This document shows, one piece after another, positions 17,045 to 26,264 of a stretch of DNA of 64,000 bases. The notes beneath the pieces are model-generated. The model made no database searches. It was given only the letters and a program-made list of their open reading frames with translations, and was not told the origin of the DNA. The translations under genes were made by a program, and so were the position numbers. Position 1 is the first letter of the stretch, and every line of letters begins with the position of its first letter. Where the stretch lies: contig NZ_ABIZ01000001.1 in assembly GCF_000172155.1 (NCBI RefSeq), positions 3,133,105 through 3,197,104 on the forward strand. Reading direction: 5' to 3'. Source of the stretch: Verrucomicrobium spinosum DSM 4136 = JCM 18804. GTDB taxonomy: Bacteria > Verrucomicrobiota > Verrucomicrobiia > Verrucomicrobiales > Verrucomicrobiaceae.

Positions 17045-18328
17045 GTGATGCAAGATACGCCTATTATCTCAATGAGTGGTTCAGTATCAAAGTCTTCAGC
17101 AGACCTGTCTGCGGGCGCAGCCGAGCAGGTGCCTTCCCCTGCAAATGTGAATCAGGCAGACCTGGTGGCGCGTCCCGACGCCTATCAGCCTGGGGCAGCT
17201 TACAATTTCCAGCCCTCGCAGGACGCACTGCGGCGTTACCTGTCCACAAGGAAAGACTCGTTTTCCCTCGGTGGCGTGAGCATGCCCGGGTTGTTTCAAC
17301 AACCGTACGGGGCGGACAAAGGGTTGTTCCGCGTCGCCATCATCGTCGAGCTGGTCACCGCCATCTTGTTGAGTTTGATCGTGGTAAGCGTGTTCGACCT
17401 TCCCTTGTTGGCAGGCTTGATCCCGTTTTGTTTTTTCGTCGGCGCCGACGTGCTCCTGGCCTTTTTCCACCACTACCCCGTGAAGCCGGTGAAATGCCTC
17501 AGGGAAAACCAGAAACTCCTCGTCATCCCCGATCTGCGCGCTGGTGCCCGGCGGGATGAGAAGTTCTATGGCGACTTCCACGCCGTGCTCAAGGGCAAGG
17601 AGGAGGCCACCGTTTGGCAGAAATGGCTCTCCTTTCTTTGCAGCCTCCTCATCATCGGTCTTGCCGTGTTGAAGATGTTCTTCATGGCGGGAAACGTAGA
17701 TGAATTGGCGACCATCTTCTCTCCCAAAAATGTCTTGGACCCCTTCGCGGCGGACTCATCCTTTGCCTCCATCTTGAAGCACTCTGAGTACCGCACCGCA
17801 ATCTTTGCCATCTTTGCAATGCTCTATGGCGGTGTTGCGTACATCCACATCCGGCACACAGGCTGGGCCATCGCTGCCATGTCTCTTGTGGGGGCCTTGA
17901 AGCGCGACCGCAAGGAGAGAGACAAAGACCCCCGTGACCCCCGGTTTATCTGCACCCCCTATTCCCAGCAGGTGAATCTGGAGCGTTTTGCCAAGGAGCT
18001 GCAGGATAGCAACGACCCCGTTTACTCGCGGTTGGCATCGGCAGCAACGCCAGGGAGCAATGCCATTAAAAGCGGTCTCAAGACCAGCCTCAACGCAGGT
18101 GAACAACGTGCCATTGCCCCGCACACGATCGAAATACATGGGGATCAGTTGGGGAACGCCGTTCCGGGCAGCTATGTGCTCACCCGCTACGGCGTGCTCA
18201 CTGATGAACAGCTTCAGGCATGGGTGAATATGCAACCTACGGACTTCGCCAAAGCCGTCGTCGCCCTCTACGGGCACAAGATGCAGATGAATCTGATCGG
18301 GGCGGAAGACATTGACGGTCCTCATTGA
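17045..18328 (+). CDS. Unknown membrane protein upstream of the PstS/OmpA protein
   Basis: A 427-residue protein I do not recognise. Start is GTG 17045 or, more simply, ATG 17048 one codon later. The N-terminal 90 residues are soluble and low-complexity (Ser/Ala/Gln-rich). Two pairs of membrane segments follow: about residues 105-145 (IIVELVTAILLSLIVVSVF and LLAGLIPFCFFVGADVLLAF) and about 195-275 (WLSFLCSLLIIGLAVLKMFF and IFAIFAMLYGGVAYIHI). A soluble C-terminal domain of about 150 residues contains DPRFICTPYSQQVNLERFAKEL and a Tyr-rich end. It lies 51 bp before the giant PstS-like/OmpA gene on the same strand, which suggests an operon and a shared envelope function. Confidence 0.75.
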   Translation: MMQDTPIISMSGSVSKSSADLSAGAAEQVPSPANVNQADLVARPDAYQPGAAYNFQPSQDALRRYLSTRKDSFSLGGVSMPGLFQQPYGADKGLFRVAIIVELVTAILLSLIVVSVFDLPLLAGLIPFCFFVGADVLLAFFHHYPVKPVKCLRENQKLLVIPDLRAGARRDEKFYGDFHAVLKGKEEATVWQKWLSFLCSLLIIGLAVLKMFFMAGNVDELATIFSPKNVLDPFAADSSFASILKHSEYRTAIFAIFAMLYGGVAYIHIRHTGWAIAAMSLVGALKRDRKERDKDPRDPRFICTPYSQQVNLERFAKELQDSNDPVYSRLASAATPGSNAIKSGLKTSLNAGEQRAIAPHTIEIHGDQLGNAVPGSYVLTRYGVLTDEQLQAWVNMQPTDFAKAVVALYGHKMQMNLIGAEDIDGPH

Positions 18329-18379
18329 CTCTCCTCTATCAAGAGAGACTGCATTGCACGCCACTTTTATTAGTTTTCA

Positions 18380-21300
18380 ATGAAAACATTATTGTCTCAC
18401 TTCCGGCCGGCGGCGGCAATCGTGACGCTGTGCAGCAGTATGCTCAGCCCCTCGCTGTTGGCCGACCCCAAAGACAAGGTGCTCGAAAATACGACGTTGT
18501 GCATTCTTGCAGGGCCTTTGGAAAAAACGGCGGATGCAACCTTTCCAGAGGCGCTGCGTGCCTTGCTGGCGCCATTGGAGATCGTCGTCCCTGGCAGGAG
18601 TAGTAAACCGGTCGCTGTGCCTGTGGCTTTGCTGGAGCGGCTGGAGGCACCTGCGCCCCAGACATTCGCCTTCCCCGAAGTGCAGAAACCATGGAACAGG
18701 TTTCGCTGGACAGCAGTGGACAGGCGGCTGGCGGTGCTGGAGAAGCTAGAGTCCGTCGCCGTCGGACCAGGGTTTGCTGGAGTGTGGGAGTCCGTCAGTT
18801 TTGACAATGCGGTGGAAGCCCGCGTGGCCGCGCTCGCCAGCGCTGGCGAGGTCTCCACCTTGCTCGTTTACCACCTCGCCGCCAAGCAGAACAAAGTGCC
18901 AGTGAAGATTGCCGGGAAAGATGGGCTCGTCTTTAACGACATGGTCTCCTTGCGGCATGAGCTTGCGTCCTTCATCGGTAAGAACGCAGAAAAAGACCTT
19001 GCCGCAGATCCCACCAGAGTCTTCACCGCAAAGTACAACGCGATCGTTGTCTGGCAGCCAGACAGAGGGGATGCCGCGCTCTTGGCGCAGGCAAAGGCAG
19101 ACTTGCACCCGGGAGGGGGGCCTCCTGGCCCCGCGCCTCAGGCCAACCTTCCCCCTCACTCCACCGTCCTGCGCATCCATGGGTCCAATACTCTCGGGGC
19201 CAAGCTGACTCCGGAGCTCGCTCGGGCATTCCTCCAGAGGGCCTATCCCGGAGCCGCCGTACAAAGCTACGTGACCGAGCGCAAAGCTCACACCGGTGCG
19301 GATGGGGCCACCCATGACGAAATCCTTGGCACCCTCCTCATCGCGGCCAACGGCACCTCCCAACCGCCCGCGGTGGAGATCAAGTCCCACGGCTCCAAGA
19401 CCGCATTCGACGAAGCACCCGACGTGAAGCAGGTCGGCCTGCGTGGTGGTCATGCCGACATCGGCCAGTCCTCCAGCAAAATCAAAACTGAGGTCGTGGA
19501 AGCCCTCGCCTCTGCTGGCCTTGGCAAAATGGACACCTTCGGCCCGCTGCGCACCGAAGGGGCCGAGCACCGCGTCGCCCTCGACGGGGTGGCTGTCTTT
19601 GTGAACGACAAAAACCCAATCGAGGACATGGACCTCGACACCCTGAAAAGGATCTTCAAAGGAGAGGTTACCGACTGGTCCCAAGTCCCACTTGGCAGGG
19701 AAGATGCCACCCCGGGCGGCCACGGGAAGCGCGGTCCCATCAAGCTCTACCGCCGGGACAACAACTCCGGTACCTTCGACTTTTTCGCCAGCGTGGTGCT
19801 CGGCGGAAAGGAGCACATGGCCAAGCAGGCTGAGCAATACGCCGACAGCAAGGAGTTGGTCAAGGCCGTGGGTGCTGATCCCAACGGCATCGGCTTCTCA
19901 GGCATCGCCTACTCCGCCACCGGGGCCAGACGCCTTGCCCTCAGCAAGAATGCGGGGGGCTCCCCCGTGGTCCCCAGTCGGGATGCTGTGATCGCCAAGT
20001 CCTACCCGCTGTCTCGTCCCCTGTATTACTATCTCCCGGAGCACACTAGCAACCCCGTCGCCAGAGACTTCGTCAAATTTGCCCTGTCAGATGAGGGGCA
20101 GGAAGTCATCTCCACTCGGGCCGGGTTCCTCGCTGTAGCCGGGTCCCCTGATGAGTTGCCAGAACGTCAGCCCCCCGTCATCACTGAGCCCTCCAGCTTC
20201 GGCTTTCGGCCGGGAGAGCTCTTCACCATCCAGCTCAAAGCCGACCAGCAAGGCGTCCAGTTTGCCGCACTCGAACTTCCTCCAGGGGTTGTGCTCGACG
20301 CCCAGCGCGGCATCCTCAGCGGGCGTCTTCTTGCCCAGGAAACCCATGTGATCAAAGTCTTCGCCACCCTCGGCACCCTACGGGGGCGGGAGCACAACCT
20401 CACCCTCGTCGCCAACGCTGCCCCCAGTCGTATCATCCTCCGCCTTCACGGCTCCAATACCATAGGCGCAAAATATGCCGTTGAGCTGGCCAAAGGCTAC
20501 CTGAAGCGCACTCTCTCCGCCAACACCCAGCCCCAAGTCCGGGAGGCAGGGAAACGTGAGACATCCGAAGGGGTGGCCACCGATTGGCAGGTCTCTGCGG
20601 ATGTGGACGGAGACGGCGTGCTGGAGGTCATCGAGATCCAGCCCCACGGCTCCAGCACCGCCTTCTCCGGTCTCGCCGCTGGCCATTGTGACATCGGCAT
20701 GGCCTCCCGCCCCGCCGCCGCCGGGGACTTTGTGGACGCAGCCCTTTTTAAGGAAATAACCACAGAAGGCATGGAGAGCCCCGTCGAGGGCAACCAGATC
20801 ATCATCGCGTGGGATGGCATCCAGATCGTCACTCATCCGGACAACCCCGTGCGGGAGCTTACCGTGGGCGACCTGCGTGGCATCTTCACCGGCACCACCA
20901 CGGATTGGGGCGACGTCCCGGGCGGTCGCCGGGGTGCCTCCATCGTCACCTACAGCCGGGATGACAAATCTGGCACTTACCAGTTTTTCCGCAAAAGCGT
21001 CTTTCCGGATGGCCGACTAGCCAACCCGGCGAACAATCGTTTTGAAAGCGGCTCCAAGCTGGCCATGGCCGTCGGACAAGATGTCAACGGCATCGGCTTC
21101 GTTGGTAAGGCAGACGCCAAGAACCTCAAGAAAATACCTGTAAAGGCCGCGGCAGACACCCCCGCATTGCTCCCTACCGAGCTCACTGTGCCTTCACAAA
21201 AGTACGCCCTGACCCGCCCCCTCTACTTCTACCGTCTCCCCAGTCGCGCTAGCGGCGGCAGCGCAGATGCAGAGCGCCAACGTGTCGCCAAAGAGTTCAT

Positions 21301-21808
21301 CATCTTCACCATGTCTCCCACCGGGCAGCGTATCGCAGAGGATGTTGGCTTCTTCATCCAGCCGGAGCGCCAGGTGCCTCAGTCACCAGATCCTGATGAC
21401 ACGGGTAAGCGGAACGAGCAATCCACCTGGCTCACCCTGCGGTTCGATTCCAATGACGGCAATCTCAATGCTCCCTCCGTCCAGCAGCTCAACCGCTTCT
21501 TCATCGGTGCCCCTACGTTGGATGACGAAGAGAAAAGGATAGACAGGAAGCGTCGCAGTGATCTTCTGATACAGTACCGGTTTGTCTTGGAGGGGCACGC
21601 AGACTCTATCGGCACGGAGGCTTCCAACATGCGTCTCTCGGAGCGGCGTGCTCGCACAGTCGCGACGTTCATTGAATCCATGGGCGTGGATCGCAGCAAG
21701 CTGTCCATCAAATGGTTTGGTGAGTCCCTGCCTGTTGATGACAACAGTGTTGAGGCGGGGAGGTATAAGAACCGCAGGGTGGAGATCCGGCTAGTGCCTA
21801 ATCTTTGA
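18380..21808 (+). CDS. Double PstS-like substrate-binding protein with Ig-like linker and OmpA domain
   Basis: Very large exported protein, 1142 residues. Layout: signal peptide (to about residue 28, SPSLLA); an unassigned region (about 30-260); a first PstS-like periplasmic-binding domain (about 262-590, starting RIHGSNTLGAKL, with EIKSHGSKTAF and YRRDNNSGTFDFF); a putative Ig/cadherin-like (He_PIG type) linker (about 603-677); a second PstS-like domain (about 685-990, RLHGSNTIGAKY, EIQPHGSSTAF, YSRDDKSGTYQFF); and an OmpA-like peptidoglycan-binding domain (about 1017-1142) with GHADSIG, LSERRA and NRRVEI, which keeps the Asp and Arg that bind diaminopimelate. Single PstS-OmpA fusions are known; two domains in tandem are unusual. 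Likely a wall-anchored binder of phosphate or another oxyanion. No ABC permease lies nearby. Confidence 0.88.
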   Translation: MKTLLSHFRPAAAIVTLCSSMLSPSLLADPKDKVLENTTLCILAGPLEKTADATFPEALRALLAPLEIVVPGRSSKPVAVPVALLERLEAPAPQTFAFPEVQKPWNRFRWTAVDRRLAVLEKLESVAVGPGFAGVWESVSFDNAVEARVAALASAGEVSTLLVYHLAAKQNKVPVKIAGKDGLVFNDMVSLRHELASFIGKNAEKDLAADPTRVFTAKYNAIVVWQPDRGDAALLAQAKADLHPGGGPPGPAPQANLPPHSTVLRIHGSNTLGAKLTPELARAFLQRAYPGAAVQSYVTERKAHTGADGATHDEILGTLLIAANGTSQPPAVEIKSHGSKTAFDEAPDVKQVGLRGGHADIGQSSSKIKTEVVEALASAGLGKMDTFGPLRTEGAEHRVALDGVAVFVNDKNPIEDMDLDTLKRIFKGEVTDWSQVPLGREDATPGGHGKRGPIKLYRRDNNSGTFDFFASVVLGGKEHMAKQAEQYADSKELVKAVGADPNGIGFSGIAYSATGARRLALSKNAGGSPVVPSRDAVIAKSYPLSRPLYYYLPEHTSNPVARDFVKFALSDEGQEVISTRAGFLAVAGSPDELPERQPPVITEPSSFGFRPGELFTIQLKADQQGVQFAALELPPGVVLDAQRGILSGRLLAQETHVIKVFATLGTLRGREHNLTLVANAAPSRIILRLHGSNTIGAKYAVELAKGYLKRTLSANTQPQVREAGKRETSEGVATDWQVSADVDGDGVLEVIEIQPHGSSTAFSGLAAGHCDIGMASRPAAAGDFVDAALFKEITTEGMESPVEGNQIIIAWDGIQIVTHPDNPVRELTVGDLRGIFTGTTTDWGDVPGGRRGASIVTYSRDDKSGTYQFFRKSVFPDGRLANPANNRFESGSKLAMAVGQDVNGIGFVGKADAKNLKKIPVKAAADTPALLPTELTVPSQKYALTRPLYFYRLPSRASGGSADAERQRVAKEFIIFTMSPTGQRIAEDVGFFIQPERQVPQSPDPDDTGKRNEQSTWLTLRFDSNDGNLNAPSVQQLNRFFIGAPTLDDEEKRIDRKRRSDLLIQYRFVLEGHADSIGTEASNMRLSERRARTVATFIESMGVDRSKLSIKWFGESLPVDDNSVEAGRYKNRRVEIRLVPNL

Positions 21809-22216
21809 ACCTTTTTCCTTCTTCGAGACGGGTGACGGGGGAGGGGGGAGGGTAAGAGCTCGAACCGATAGTCGCAGCCGCTCTCGGCCAGATGGAGGCG
21901 TGCTCTCCATCACCAATGGTGTCAGGAGCCGTCTGAGCAGGTTCATCCACGATGCGGTGCGGCAGTGCTGAAGATGCTTGTGGCGATGGGGAGATGTCGA
22001 ATGGTTTTCCGAGGCTAATGAGCCAGGCTTGTAGCTTGCGATCAGGTGCATTGGCAGGTTGGAGGTCCTTAACCCGACGGAATTGCAACATAGGCACTGA
22101 GTTGCTGGGTCGCGTTCTCAGTGATCTTCTTTCCCCCAAGGAGACCTTAAAATCGCCGCTGGACCTGCTCCTGTGGGTAGTAGATGCTCCGCCGTCGAGA
22201 GCTCTGCCTTGTAATG
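21809..22216. other. Convergent intergenic gap, nothing recognised
   Basis: About 400 bp between the PstS/OmpA gene and the convergent acyltransferase. Frames are open on both strands in part, but none has a recognisable protein pattern or a convincing start. I see no terminator with a T-run and no repeat. Confidence 0.5.
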
Positions 22217-23338
22217 TCAGCAATGCTGGACTCTCCGTTGCCGCCAGGTATCCAACCTGTTTTCGATCAATGAGGCCAGTGCGGCTGCGAGGAGGATGGA
22301 AACCACCATACAGATTCCGGTGAACAGCAGATGCCCTTGCGTTGTGGTGCCGAGCGCATTCTTTAATCCCAGTTGATCCCCAATCCTGATGACGCTGACA
22401 TGGACGAGGTACACTGGATAGGAGAGATTCCCCAGCCATCGATCCCAGCCCAGTTTACGGGTTTGTGAGAACATTAGAGGCAGCGTCGCGATGGTCAGGA
22501 GGTAGAGCATCATTTCCGAACCTGTTGAACTGATGGAGGTGGCAGGTTTAAAGTCCAGTATCAGCAGTACCAGAGCCAGGGCGAGGGCGAACTGGGGCCA
22601 CCGGGGTAAGATCTCCATGCGGGGACGGAGGACGTGATAAGCAACCATCCCACCCAGGAAGTAGCCCATCTGCATAAAGCCCAGGAAGTCTGCCGCAACG
22701 GTCGAAACGTTCGCAGGGAGCCAGTGATAGCTGGAGAAGGCAAACCCCATGACCAACAGGCAGAGACCGACAAGCCAGTGTGATCGGAGGCGGTTGAGGA
22801 ACGGTGCCAGCGCATAAAACAGCAGTTCGCATGAGATGGTCCACATCTGCCCCATGGGGAAGGGCTTCCATCCGCGGAATTCTCCCGGACCGGGAGAGCC
22901 ATGGTAGAACTGAAACGTCGCGTCCTTGGTGATGGTGAACAAGAACGCAAGATCCACTCCAATGGATGAGATCTGGCTCACAATGTAGGCGCTTACCACG
23001 CCCCATTTCCCATGCTCCACGAGGAACTGAAACGCCGGGAGCCATGCGGATTCCACTGGGGACCTCCCCATGGACAAGAAGGCCAGCGTCACGATGATCT
23101 CCAATGCCAGGACAATCCAGAACGGCGGGAAGATTCTCAGTGCGCGGTTTGAATAAAACAGCCATTTCCTCCGATCTCCCTCGTGATATTTTTCCGAGAG
23201 GATCATGGCCATGTAGAAGCCCGAGATGATGAAGAAAATCCGGACGGCATGTTTGCCGCCGATACAGGGGAGAAGGCCACCTGCACTGGTGTGTGCAACG
23301 ATGACCACACAAGCCAGAAAAAGACGAAGGGCGCCCAT
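22217..23338 (-). CDS. Acyltransferase 3 (OafA/YrhL-type) membrane protein
   Basis: Integral-membrane O-acyltransferase of the acyltransferase-3 family, which transfers acetyl or other acyl groups to surface sugars. I chose the ATG at 23338 (MGALRLFLACVVIVAH), which places the first membrane helix and the conserved motif at the usual distance. The catalytic His is in VVIVAHTS, followed by AVRIFFIISGFYMAMIL and the YSNRALRIFPPFW motif with its conserved Arg. At least nine hydrophobic segments span the 373 residues. Substrate is unknown; with glucan synthesis genes in the window, decoration of a glucan or lipopolysaccharide is plausible but only inferred. The gene stands alone between a gap and the pilT terminator. 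Confidence 0.85.
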   Translation of the reverse strand: MGALRLFLACVVIVAHTSAGGLLPCIGGKHAVRIFFIISGFYMAMILSEKYHEGDRRKWLFYSNRALRIFPPFWIVLALEIIVTLAFLSMGRSPVESAWLPAFQFLVEHGKWGVVSAYIVSQISSIGVDLAFLFTITKDATFQFYHGSPGPGEFRGWKPFPMGQMWTISCELLFYALAPFLNRLRSHWLVGLCLLVMGFAFSSYHWLPANVSTVAADFLGFMQMGYFLGGMVAYHVLRPRMEILPRWPQFALALALVLLILDFKPATSISSTGSEMMLYLLTIATLPLMFSQTRKLGWDRWLGNLSYPVYLVHVSVIRIGDQLGLKNALGTTTQGHLLFTGICMVVSILLAAALASLIENRLDTWRQRRVQHC

Positions 23339-23476
23339 GACAAATGCGAAAAAGCAGGGCTGAAGCAGGTGTCCGCCTGTCCCCACGTTGTTCCTGACAG
23401 CGAAAGGGGCCCAGGTCAAGTCTGCGAACCGTCTCACCCGGGTTTGTTTTGTCTTTCAGGTATCCTTGTTGCAGAG

Positions 23477-23518
23477 CAAAAAAGAAGACACCCCTGACCT
23501 TGCCAGTCAGGGGTGTCT
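23477..23518 (-). terminator. Intrinsic terminator of the pilT operon
   Basis: A perfect 13-bp stem (AGACACCCCTGAC with GTCAGGGGTGTCT, seven-base loop) starts 40 bp past the pilT stop. The minus-strand transcript continues into a T-rich stretch (A-rich 23477-23486 on the plus strand). Confidence 0.85.
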
Positions 23519-23557
23519 GTAAATCAAAGCTGCGGGATCCGACTGAATCGGTCCGGC

Positions 23558-24661
23558 TTACTTGTTGGCCTCAGCGCCCGAAGCCACGGCCACGGCAGCT
23601 TCGTCCGGAGGCAGGAAGGCTTTGAAACGGTTTTTGTCGATGGCCTTCATGTAGGCTTCCATAGGGCTGATGTAGCCGTCGCGGAGCTTTTCCCAGATGG
23701 CTTCGTCCATGAACTGCATGCCTTGAGCTTTGCCCCCGATGATGACGTCGTAAAGCTTCTGGGTGGCACCTTCACGGATGATGGCACCCACGGCTGGCGT
23801 GGAGACCATGATCTCGTTCACAGCGGCACGACCTTTGCCATCGGCCTTTTTCACCAGCAGCTGGGCCACCACTCCGCGGAGGGAGGCGGCAAGCATGGTG
23901 CGCACCTGGCTCTGCTGGTCAGCGGGGAACACGTCCACAATACGGTCGCAGGTCTTGCGAGCATTGTTGGTGTGCAGGGTGCCAAAGACGAGCAGGCCCG
24001 TTTCTGCGGCTGTCAGAGCGAGAGAGATGGTTTCATAGTCTCGCATTTCCCCCACCAGCACGATGTCCGCGTCTTCACGGAGGGCGGCCCGGAGACCGTC
24101 AGAGAAGGTGGGGGTCTGAATGGGCACTTCACGCTGGGTGATGATGCTCTTCTTGTTCCGGTGTACGAATTCGATCGGCTCCTCAACCGTGATGATGTGA
24201 CGATTGAAGTTGGAATTGATGTAGTCGATCAGCGCGGCCAGCGTGGTGGACTTGCCGGAGCCCGTGGGGCCGGTGACCAGCACCAGACCGCTGCGCATGT
24301 GGCCAAACTCCTTCACCACTGGAGGAATGCCGAGCTGCTCCAGCGAGGCGATCTTGGTGGGAATAATACGGAAGACGGCACCGTAGCCGCTGATCTGGCG
24401 AAGGTAGTTGCAACGGAAGCGGGAGTCCTCGTCCATCTCATACGCGAAGTCGAGGTCGCCCCGTTCCCGGTAGCGTTCCCAGGCGCGAGGCTCGCAGATC
24501 TCGCGCATCATGGTTTCCATGTACTCTTCCGTGAGAATCTCGTCGGTAATCGGCTTGATGCTGCCGTGCACGCGGACCTTGGCCGGCTGGCCCTGAGTGA
24601 GGTGAAGGTCCGAACCGCCCAGCTCGATGAGGCGGCGGAAATAGTCGTCAATGATGGGCAT
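23558..24661 (-). CDS. pilT: PilT-type twitching motility ATPase
   Basis: Hexameric secretion-superfamily ATPase that powers type IV pilus retraction, 367 residues. N-terminal PAS-like domain (MPIIDDYFRRLIELGGSDLHLTQG), then the RecA-like domain with Walker A GPTGSGKSTT, Asp box TVEEPIEFVH, Walker B LVGEMRDYETI and His box GTLHTNNA. The typical AIRNLIRE helix is replaced by an extension ending near the C-terminus. The ATG at 24661 lies 71 bp after the stop of a second PilT-like gene on the same strand. No other pilus genes are in the window. A retraction ATPase of the PilT group is most likely; PilU is the alternative for one of the two. Confidence 0.9.
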   Translation of the reverse strand: MPIIDDYFRRLIELGGSDLHLTQGQPAKVRVHGSIKPITDEILTEEYMETMMREICEPRAWERYRERGDLDFAYEMDEDSRFRCNYLRQISGYGAVFRIIPTKIASLEQLGIPPVVKEFGHMRSGLVLVTGPTGSGKSTTLAALIDYINSNFNRHIITVEEPIEFVHRNKKSIITQREVPIQTPTFSDGLRAALREDADIVLVGEMRDYETISLALTAAETGLLVFGTLHTNNARKTCDRIVDVFPADQQSQVRTMLAASLRGVVAQLLVKKADGKGRAAVNEIMVSTPAVGAIIREGATQKLYDVIIGGKAQGMQFMDEAIWEKLRDGYISPMEAYMKAIDKNRFKAFLPPDEAAVAVASGAEANK

Positions 24662-24732
24662 GGTGGAAAAAGAAAAAAGAGTCGTTAGGAGGGTGGTGGG
24701 AGCAGGCGGTGGTGCGCCCCGGTCACGTTCAC

Positions 24733-25866
24733 TCAGCTTTCGAGGAACTTCTTCATGCTCATCTTGTCATCGGCGCGCCCGAAGCACTCGTCACGGGAGA
24801 TGTAGCCTTGGGAGTACAACGTCTTCAGGGAGTCATCCATCGTGACCATGCCCACAGACTTGCCGGTCTGCATGATGCCGGGCAACATGAAGGTTTTTCC
24901 TTCACGAATGCAGTTCGCGACAGCAGGGGTATTTACGAGGATTTCCAAGGCCATGATGCGCCCCTGGCCGTCCTGCCGGGGGATCAGTTGCTGCGAAATG
25001 ATGCCACGCAGAGACTCGCTCACCATGATGCGGATCTGATCGCGCTGGTCGGAGGGGAACACGTCCAAGACACGGTCCAGGGTACGTGGAGCGTTGCCGG
25101 TGTGCAGGGTTCCGAGCACCAAGTGACCCGTTTCTGCAGCGGTGATAGCCAGTGAAATGGTCTCAAGGTCACGCATTTCACCGACCATGATCACATCCGG
25201 ATCTTCACGGAGGGCACCACGAAGGGCGGCGGCGAAACTTTGCGTATGGGAACCCACCTCACGCTGGTTGACGTGGCATCCCTTGGCGGCGAATACGAAC
25301 TCGATCGGGTCTTCCAGGGTGATAATGTGGTCCTCACGTTCCTTGTTCACCTCATCCACGAGGGCGGCAAGGGTGGTGGATTTGCCGGAGCCGGTAGCTC
25401 CGGTCACCAGGACCAGCCCGTTGTGATAGCGGGTGAGGGTGCGGCAAGTTTCCGGGAGGGCGAGATCCTCAATGGACCGGATGCTCGTGCTGATGACGCG
25501 GAAAACCATGTCAATGCCCAGGCGTTGCTGCACGACAGAGCAGCGAAACCGGCCATAGTTCGGAGAGTAGGCGAAATCCACGTCTCCTCGCTTCTCCAAC
25601 GTCTTGATGTGACCGTCGCCAAGAAATGAGTAAGCCAGTCGTTGGGCCTCCTCAGCAGTGATGAGTGAGGCGTTGTTCCAGATGGGCTGAAGGGTGCCGT
25701 ATCGGCGCCACATCGGCGGGGAGCCGGTGGCGAGGTGAAGATCGGAACAGTCGTACTGCTGGGCAAGCTGCAGGTACTCGTCCACGGACGAAAGCGTGGC
25801 CACCCGGGGAGCTTCTTCTTCCACGGCGACGGCGACGGCAACGGCTTCTTCTTGGTCTTGACTCAT
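24733..25866 (-). CDS. PilT/PilU-type ATPase (second copy)
   Basis: Second retraction-type ATPase, 377 residues, clearly paralogous to the downstream pilT. The ATG at 25866 overlaps the stop of the preceding small gene by four bases. A Glu/Ala/Val-rich N-terminal tail (about 20 residues) precedes YLQLAQQYDCSDLHLATG. The ATPase core has Walker A GATGSGKSTT, LEDPIEFVF, Walker B MVGEMRDLETI and GTLHTGNA. Tandem PilT-like genes usually divide roles as PilT and PilU; which is which cannot be decided here. The gene is embedded behind three small envelope genes (DUF883, holin-like, unknown). Confidence 0.88.
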   Translation of the reverse strand: MSQDQEEAVAVAVAVEEEAPRVATLSSVDEYLQLAQQYDCSDLHLATGSPPMWRRYGTLQPIWNNASLITAEEAQRLAYSFLGDGHIKTLEKRGDVDFAYSPNYGRFRCSVVQQRLGIDMVFRVISTSIRSIEDLALPETCRTLTRYHNGLVLVTGATGSGKSTTLAALVDEVNKEREDHIITLEDPIEFVFAAKGCHVNQREVGSHTQSFAAALRGALREDPDVIMVGEMRDLETISLAITAAETGHLVLGTLHTGNAPRTLDRVLDVFPSDQRDQIRIMVSESLRGIISQQLIPRQDGQGRIMALEILVNTPAVANCIREGKTFMLPGIMQTGKSVGMVTMDDSLKTLYSQGYISRDECFGRADDKMSMKKFLES

Positions 25867-26264
25867 TCGAAAGTTTCTTGCTTCGGGGGTGACTGGAAAC
25901 GGGACAAATATTGGAGAGCTATGGGCATCAAATGTTGTGCGGCGAGGCCGAACAACGGTTCGCGCGCCAAATTCCAAATATTTGACAAAAGGAAGCTGGC
26001 GAGGGTGCGTTTTCTAGCGGGTTTTGCAGAAGTGTCACGACTATTCTGCCGGGAGCCAAAAATCATTCGAGTGGCAATAAATCCTGCAACGGCGGCACTG
26101 ATTATCACAGCCAGCCGATGCTTCTCGACGCTCTGTTGAATCAGATGTCGGGGATGCCACTGTTCCCGCACTTGAGCGATCTCGCCCCCAAGGGAGGCTC
26201 GGGCGAGATCCAGAGAGTGAATCACCTGCGCTTTTAGCGCTTTCCTGTCTGTCGGGCCAGCCAT
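25863..26264 (-). CDS. Small membrane protein (YqjK-position)
   Basis: A 133-residue protein with one clear membrane segment (LAVIISAAVAGFIATRMIF, about residues 50-70) and a second weaker hydrophobic stretch near FGLAAQHLMPIALQYL. I do not recognise a named family. It overlaps the upstream holin-like gene by 31 bp and the downstream ATPase start by four bases, so translation is coupled on both sides. In E. coli the related pair YqjD-YqjE is followed by small YqjK; this gene occupies the same place, which is a positional, not sequence, argument. The ATG at 26264 (MAGPTDRKALKAQ) was chosen over a longer frame that runs through the holin gene. Confidence 0.7.
   Translation of the reverse strand: MAGPTDRKALKAQVIHSLDLARASLGGEIAQVREQWHPRHLIQQSVEKHRLAVIISAAVAGFIATRMIFGSRQNSRDTSAKPARKRTLASFLLSNIWNLAREPLFGLAAQHLMPIALQYLSRFQSPPKQETFE

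Noticed and set aside
16969-17559. 196-codon frame overlapping the membrane-protein gene
   Set aside because: Arg-rich shadow frame; the overlapping frame from 17045 encodes clear membrane helices and is preferred.
18746-19837. 363-codon open frame opposite the PstS/OmpA gene
   Set aside because: Shadow frame; the plus-strand reading has clear domain motifs throughout.
23513-24688. 391-codon open frame opposite pilT
   Set aside because: Shadow of pilT; Walker and His-box motifs are on the minus strand.
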